A stretch of 64,000 nt of DNA, taken from the NCBI RefSeq assembly GCF_030936135.1, contig NW_026776913.1, positions 1,054,001 through 1,118,000 on the forward strand, written 5' to 3'. This document shows positions 59,371 to 64,000 of the stretch, piece by piece. Position 1 is the first letter of the stretch; each line of letters starts with the position of its first letter. A model generated the notes under the pieces. The model had not been told where the DNA came from and did not search any database. It saw nothing but the letters and a program-made list of their open reading frames with translations. The stretch comes from Gavia stellata. Taxonomy: Eukaryota > Chordata > Aves > Gaviiformes > Gaviidae. The translations under genes were made by a program, and so were the position numbers.

Positions 59371-60691
59371 CACTGCAGGATCTTCCCAGGAGACTTTTCA
59401 GGAAGCACAGCAAGGCAGGGGCTGCCTGAAAGGGAAGGATCCTGGTCTTTCACTCTTCTCCTCTGGGTTGTCTGGGTGGGCAATGGCACATAGAAATTAA
59501 TCTCTCATTTCCGGAGGAGGCACTGAAATTCCAAGTCTGTTCCTCTTAGAGGTGAATAAAGCGGGGAGTATTGGAAATCACCATGCCGTGGTCACAGACA
59601 GCATCAGTGTCACTTTTCCATCCTCGCCAGGGCTGGTCTGATGTTCCCCTCAGAGCCTGCACACCCAGAGATGCCCCTGGGCAGTGTCCTGCTGCAGGGA
59701 GGGCTCTGCAGGGCAGAGCTGAGCAGGCAGCGGGTGGGATGGGCTCTGTGAGCACTGCCAGGGAGGAGACACAGGGGACAGAGAACCAGCTCCTGGCAGG
59801 GACAGCTGCAGGCAGCAGAGACAGGGACGGGGTTGGGAGGACACTGCAAACAAGCACAGGGGGAGGGTGCGCTCAGGCAGCTCTCTTTCTGTGTTTCCCT
59901 GCAGATGTCTGCTGGGCACTGTCTGCGGGGCAATGAGCTGACTCTCTCTGTAGAACCTCCCATCGGAGGGACCCCCGAGTCTCTGCTTTGCCTGTCCTGC
60001 AGGGCTTGCAAGCTGCCCCCCAGAAAGGCGCAGCTCTGCTGTGGGATCCTCGGGAGTGCGGAGCCTTTCCTTGGGGGTCGGCACTCTCCTCGCAGAGTCA
60101 GTTGCTTCTCTCTGGGAGGGGTCGTGTCCTGCCCTCTCCATCACACCTCCACCTCTGGGCTGGGCTGGAGAAGAGTTTGCAGAGCTGTTCTTTGAAACAG
60201 GACTCCTCTGGTCTCATCAGAGTCCAGGTTTAGGGTTTTTTTAAAAGATTAATTTGTGTGTGAAGTCGTCTTCAAGGTGGCAAAATGAAAACACAGGGCA
60301 GATAGGAAAAGGACTGATGGACACTGCAGCCCTGTGAAAAAACACAGACAAAGTTATAAGAAAGTCATGCTGAGCCTCTCTTTCACAGCCCACGTTCTTC
60401 CATGTCATGAGTGCAGATATTGAAATTTTCTATGAAAGATGGATTACATCTGACATCCCCTGTGAACATCGGAGATGTCACAAGTCAGCTCCCATGTACC
60501 CACTGCAGCAGAGCAAAGCTGACTCCTCAGCAGCAGAAGGGCAGAGCTCCTGCTCCTCACAGCACACTCAGCCAGCACAAACTAGAGAAAGGAAATGCAT
60601 TCCAACTGGGGGGAGTTGCTATGAAAAATGGTGTGGCTCTTCTCAGTGAAATCTGTCCTAATTTTCTCCTGTCTTTTCCTTCTTTGGACAG
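59371..60691. other. Likely 5' UTR intron of the OR at 60715-61650
   Basis: Runs to the acceptor TTCTTTGGACAG (AG at 60690-60691). No coding exon recognised. Confidence 0.45.
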
Positions 60692-60714
60692 AACCCCAGA
60701 CCAAGAAACAGCAA

Positions 60715-61650
60715 ATGTCCAACAGCAGCTCCATCACCCAGTTCCTCCTCCTGGCCTTCACAGACACGCGGGAGCTGCAGCTCTTCCACTTCTGCCTCTT
60801 CCTGGGCATCTACCTGGCTGCCCTCCTGGGCAATGGCCTCATCATCACTGCCATAGTCTGCGACCACCACCTCCACAGCCCCATGTACTTCTTCCTCCTC
60901 AACCTCTCCCTCCTTGACCTGGGCTCCATCTCCACCACTCTCCCCAAAGCCATGGGCAATTCCCTCTGGGACACCAGGGCCATTTCCTATGCAGGATGTG
61001 CTGCCCAAGTCTTTTTCTTTCTGTTCTTGATTGTAGGGGAGTATTGTCTTCTGACCATCATGGCCTATGACCGCTACATTGCCGTCTGCAAACCCCTGCA
61101 CTACGGGACCCTCCTGGGCAGCAGAGCTTGTGTCCACATGGCAGCAGCTGCCTGGGGCAGTGGGTTGCTCAATGCTGTGCTGCACACGGCCAATACATTT
61201 TCACTACCACCTTGTGAAGGCAATGCCTTGGACCAGTTCTTCTGTGAAATCCCCCAGATCCTCAAGCTCTCCTGCTCAGACGCCTACCTCAGGGAAGTTG
61301 CGTTTATTGTGGGTAGTGTTTCTTTTGCTTTTGGCTGTTTTGTTTTCATTGTGCTGTCCTATGTGCAGATCTTGAGGGCCGTGCTGAGGATCCCCTCTGA
61401 GCAGGGACGGCACAAAGCCTTTTCCACGTGCCTCCCTCACCTGGCTGTGGTCTCCCTGTTCCTCAGCACTGGCATATTTGCCTACCTGAAGCCCCCCTCC
61501 ATCTCTTCCCCATCCCTCGACCTGGTGATGGCAGTTCTGTACTCGGTGGTGCCTCCAGCAGTGAACCCCCTCATCTACAGCATGAGGAACGTGGAGCTGA
61601 AGGAGGCCCTAAGGAAACTGATGCAATGGACATTTCTCCATCAACAATAA
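60715..61650 (+). CDS. Olfactory receptor, OR14 type, intact
   Basis: 311 residues, seven-transmembrane odorant receptor. Starts MSNSSSITQF, 24 bases after an acceptor ending at 60691. The in-frame ATG at 60628 is upstream of that acceptor and probably not used. Motifs: GNGLIITAIV, SPMYFFLLNLSLLDL, MAYDRYIAVCKPLHY, KAFSTCLPHL, PAVNPLIYSMRN. The C-terminus NVELKEALRKLMQ is shared almost exactly with the start-less copy at 902-1837, its partner in the inverted duplication. TM3 (FFFLFLIVGEYCLL) and TM5 (FIVGSVSFAFGCF) are its own. Confidence 0.93.
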   Translation: MSNSSSITQFLLLAFTDTRELQLFHFCLFLGIYLAALLGNGLIITAIVCDHHLHSPMYFFLLNLSLLDLGSISTTLPKAMGNSLWDTRAISYAGCAAQVFFFLFLIVGEYCLLTIMAYDRYIAVCKPLHYGTLLGSRACVHMAAAAWGSGLLNAVLHTANTFSLPPCEGNALDQFFCEIPQILKLSCSDAYLREVAFIVGSVSFAFGCFVFIVLSYVQILRAVLRIPSEQGRHKAFSTCLPHLAVVSLFLSTGIFAYLKPPSISSPSLDLVMAVLYSVVPPAVNPLIYSMRNVELKEALRKLMQWTFLHQQ

Positions 61651-62395
61651 CCTGCCTCCCCTTCTCTGCGGAGTGCCCAGGGATTCTCTTAGCCCAGGAT
61701 TGTGCTTTTTTCCCCTATGATAATCCTACCTGGCAGTAATTGCTGGGGTTCATACCACTGCTCTTGAGGCTTGGTCCTGTTGTGTCTGACCCTTTCACAA
61801 ATATGTTGAACACTGTGTCACGTCTGGCCTCTCTAATAGCATCTCTGAAATAAAAGGCAGTCTCCTGAGTGCAGTGCCTGACGGCTGAGCTTTCCTTGTA
61901 AAGGTCCGGCCAACAACACTCCAAAGGAATTGGACTTTTCAAAGTTTTCTCCTTCTGTTCTCACTGTGTTTGGGGCCATAATCTCGAATCACACCTGGGA
62001 CACTAAGAACTTGTCTGAAAACCACCTTCCTGGTGTCCAGAGGCACTGGAGGTGGTGCGTGAACTCCCAGTCCCCTTCCTCCGGCTGCCAGAGGTATGAC
62101 AGGGCTGATAGCAGCTGTCAGTGCCTCTGGAAAGGAATGTGGAGGGCTCAGGAGAGGACAGGCACTCTCCATGTGCCCGGGGGTGGGCTGTGAATGGGGA
62201 CTCAGAAGGTGAAACCCCCTCAGAGGTGCTGGGGAGCAGGGCTGGCAGGGAGCAGAGCGGGGCACTTTTCCATGTCTGCCCACACACCCCAGCCCTGGGG
62301 AGGGGCCTTTCTTGCGTGGCCAGCTCCGTCCTCCTGCTGGGCTCAGGGTACTGGGGCATGGCCAGCTCTGCCCAGCCTCTCACCTGGGCCAGACC
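60716..62395. repeat. Right arm of the large inverted duplication
   Basis: Reverse-complement partner of the window's first ~1.85 kb. Flank identity is very high: the 3' UTR, poly(A) signal and more than 700 bases beyond. It lacks the 156 bases found at 168-323 in the left arm. Confidence 0.9.
61849..61854 (+). promoter_or_regulatory. Poly(A) signal of the OR at 60715-61650
   Basis: AATAAA about 200 bases after the stop codon; the same signal is retained in the left arm at 698-703. Confidence 0.6.
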
Positions 62396-63059
62396 CCCGG
62401 ATCCCACAGCAGGGCTGTCTGCTGATGGTCCCATGGGACACGACGGAGGTTGTGCAGGGGCAGGCAGTGGTGGGGGGCTGCACATAGGGGGCTGCTGGGG
62501 GAGCAGGCACAGAGGACTGCTGTGTGGACTGTGTCGGGGGAGTGTTTCCCTGTCCTTTGATGCTCTCTGGTCCATGCAGCGCCTGCACTGTGGGGCTCTG
62601 GGACCATGTGGGGACCACTCAGCTGCAAAGGTCTCATCTTCTTGTCCCACAGTCCCCAGCTCGGTGTCAGCCGACGGGCACTGCCACGGGGCCTCTGTGC
62701 TGGGTGTAGGGTGTCTCCTCGTGCCCTGCTCTGATCCCATGCAGGCACCTGCAGTGCATGTCTTTGCTTGTAGCTGACCACCATGGCCCGCCTGCATGCT
62801 CCCAGGACATCCTGACCAGGCTGTCCTTGGAGATGGGTTGTGATGGTGGCTGAGGTGAGCAGCTCTGGTGCAGGCATGATCTGCAGAGGAGCACTCCAGC
62901 ACTGTACAGGGTATAGAGTGTACAGGGGCTTTCCTGAACCAGGGACACCTCAGGGGAGTGGAGAGACCCATCAGGAGCCAGCAGCTAACATGACAGTGGC
63001 CAACGAGACCTGGGTAGGGCCAGGAGCAATGGTGGCCAAGCCCCGACATGTATAAAATA
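62396..63059. other. Beyond the arm; related to 25548-26000
   Basis: Continues the resemblance to 25548-26000 up to about 62880. A 348-residue open frame on the minus strand here is proline- and serine-rich with no domain, so I do not call it a gene. Confidence 0.45.
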
Positions 63060-63790
63060 AAACCCTAGGGAGTGCCATGAGCAGGGCGGACAAATGGGGT
63101 GTGGTGCATCAGAAAGGGCATGGCGCAGCAGTTTGCGGGGAAGTTCATGTGGAAGGGTGTGCAGGAAGGGCGCTGTAACTCCACTGGCTTGACCAGGGAG
63201 ATATGGTATCTACCCAGCAGAACGCCATGGCCTCTCTAAACTCTGCATCCACTGTGACTGTCGAGTCTTTGCAGAGCTCCATTGGGAACATGCTGGAAAC
63301 ACACCCTACCTTTCCTGGAACAAGCCTGTCAGGCAGACCGGACACATCATATGGAGGATTCCCTATCCTCTCTCCACCTAGCTGAACGCAGTCACTCAAG
63401 GGATAGGGGGAAACGGCGACAGGTTCCTGCCTGGCACAACAGACGCATCTCCTCCATCACTACCCCACCTTCCCAGGTGTCCTTGCACAACAGGTACGAG
63501 AATCTGCAAGTGGAACCCAATAATGACGAGGACGATGGTTGATCTAGGTTGGAGGTGTCCCCAAGGTTAAGTCAGACTACTCCCTGCGTCAAAACCACTT
63601 CCATAAAGAGAAAAAGATGGGCCACTGTCATAGGAGACTCTCTCCTGAGGGGAACAGAAGGCCCAACATCCAGACTGGACCCACTTCTTAGGGAAGTCTG
63701 CTGCCTCCCTAGGGTCTGCGTTAAAGATATGATGGGAAAACTTCCTACCCTGGTACAGCCCTCGCATTATTATCCATTCTTGCTTTTTCA
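63060..63790 (+). mobile_element. CR1 5' region with ORF1 esterase remains
   Basis: GCGCAGCAGTTTGCGGGGAA and GAAGGGCGCTGTAAC match the CR1 5' region as I recall it. ORF1 pieces follow: HNRYENLQVEPNNDEDD, a stop, then PRLSQTTPCVKTTSIKRKR, VIGDSLLRGTEG (the GDSL-type esterase block) and REVCCLPRVCVKDMMGKLP. 5' ends of CR1 are rare, since most copies are truncated. It is broken and cut off at about 63790. Confidence 0.8.
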
Positions 63791-63803
63791 TGTCAGCAGC
63801 AAT

Positions 63804-64000
63804 GAATCACAGAATCACAGAATCACTAAGGTTGGAAAAGACCTGTAAGATGATCAGGTCCAACCACCACCCCAACACCACCATGCCCACTAAACCATGT
63901 CCCGCAGTGCCACATCCACAGGTTCCTTGAACCCCTCCAGTGCTGGTGACTCCATCACCTCCCTGGGCAGCCTGTTCTAATAAGTTGCAATAAGAAGTCC
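63804..64000 (-). mobile_element. CR1 3' end, antisense, runs off the window
   Basis: ATCACAGAATCACAGAATCA followed by GGTTGGAAAAGACCTGTAAG is the antisense CR1 3' end, much like 50032-50200. It lies head-on against the ORF1 fragment. Confidence 0.9.

Noticed and set aside
62003-63049. 348-residue minus-strand open frame
   Set aside because: Pro/Ser/Cys-rich, no domain, overlaps duplicated OR flank, and the equivalent frame in the left arm has a different length. Typical chance frame in GC-rich DNA.

Overview
The window is vertebrate nuclear DNA, almost certainly from a bird. The evidence is CR1 LINE fragments throughout (several with the usual 3' end built on the word ATTCTATG), LTR sequence of avian endogenous retrovirus type, and intronless-coding olfactory receptors of the bird-expanded OR14 type. 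It also carries a multi-exon scavenger receptor cysteine-rich (SRCR) gene and two tRNA-like genes. Linked OR and SRCR genes are known from chicken microchromosome 16 near the MHC, so a related microchromosomal location is a reasonable inference, but nothing in the window proves it.

Layout: 1-2000 holds an OR14 gene on the minus strand that has lost its start codon. 3200-5130 is LTR fossil and CR1. 5551-8144 carries a tRNA-Phe-like and a tRNA-Ala-like gene in otherwise featureless GC-rich DNA. 11151-23940 is one minus-strand SRCR receptor gene. I resolve 17 coding exons, all joined in phase 1: signal peptide, eight SRCR domains, a short spacer, a ninth SRCR domain, stalk, transmembrane segment, and a four-exon tyrosine-bearing tail, about 1242 residues in all. 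24840-25160 is a 54/55-bp minisatellite. 26190-31190 is mostly CR1 and one LTR fossil. 32618-33553 (minus), 47294-48226 (plus) and 60715-61650 (plus) are three intact OR14 genes. 41738-44300 is a broken OR gene of another family. The remainder is CR1, an unclassified ~550-bp repeat, and segmental duplications that carry the OR genes.

The OR part is a nest of duplications. Base 1 pairs with base 62395 in inverted orientation, so the first ~1.85 kb and 60.7-62.4 kb are two arms of an inverted duplication, each with an OR gene. Blocks upstream of the three intact ORs are also shared. They carry a conserved splice donor, which matches a conserved acceptor just before each OR start codon, so these ORs probably have a non-coding first exon.

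The SRCR receptor would be a type I membrane protein of the CD163/WC1/SCART kind: ligand-binding ectodomain, one membrane span, and an acidic tail with tyrosines for signalling or endocytosis. The ORs are seven-transmembrane G-protein-coupled odorant receptors. The two families share an interval and a habit of duplication and gene conversion; I see no evidence that they work together. I found no sign of a wholly new system. The most interesting signals are domain-level changes in the SRCR gene and the mosaic history of the OR copies.
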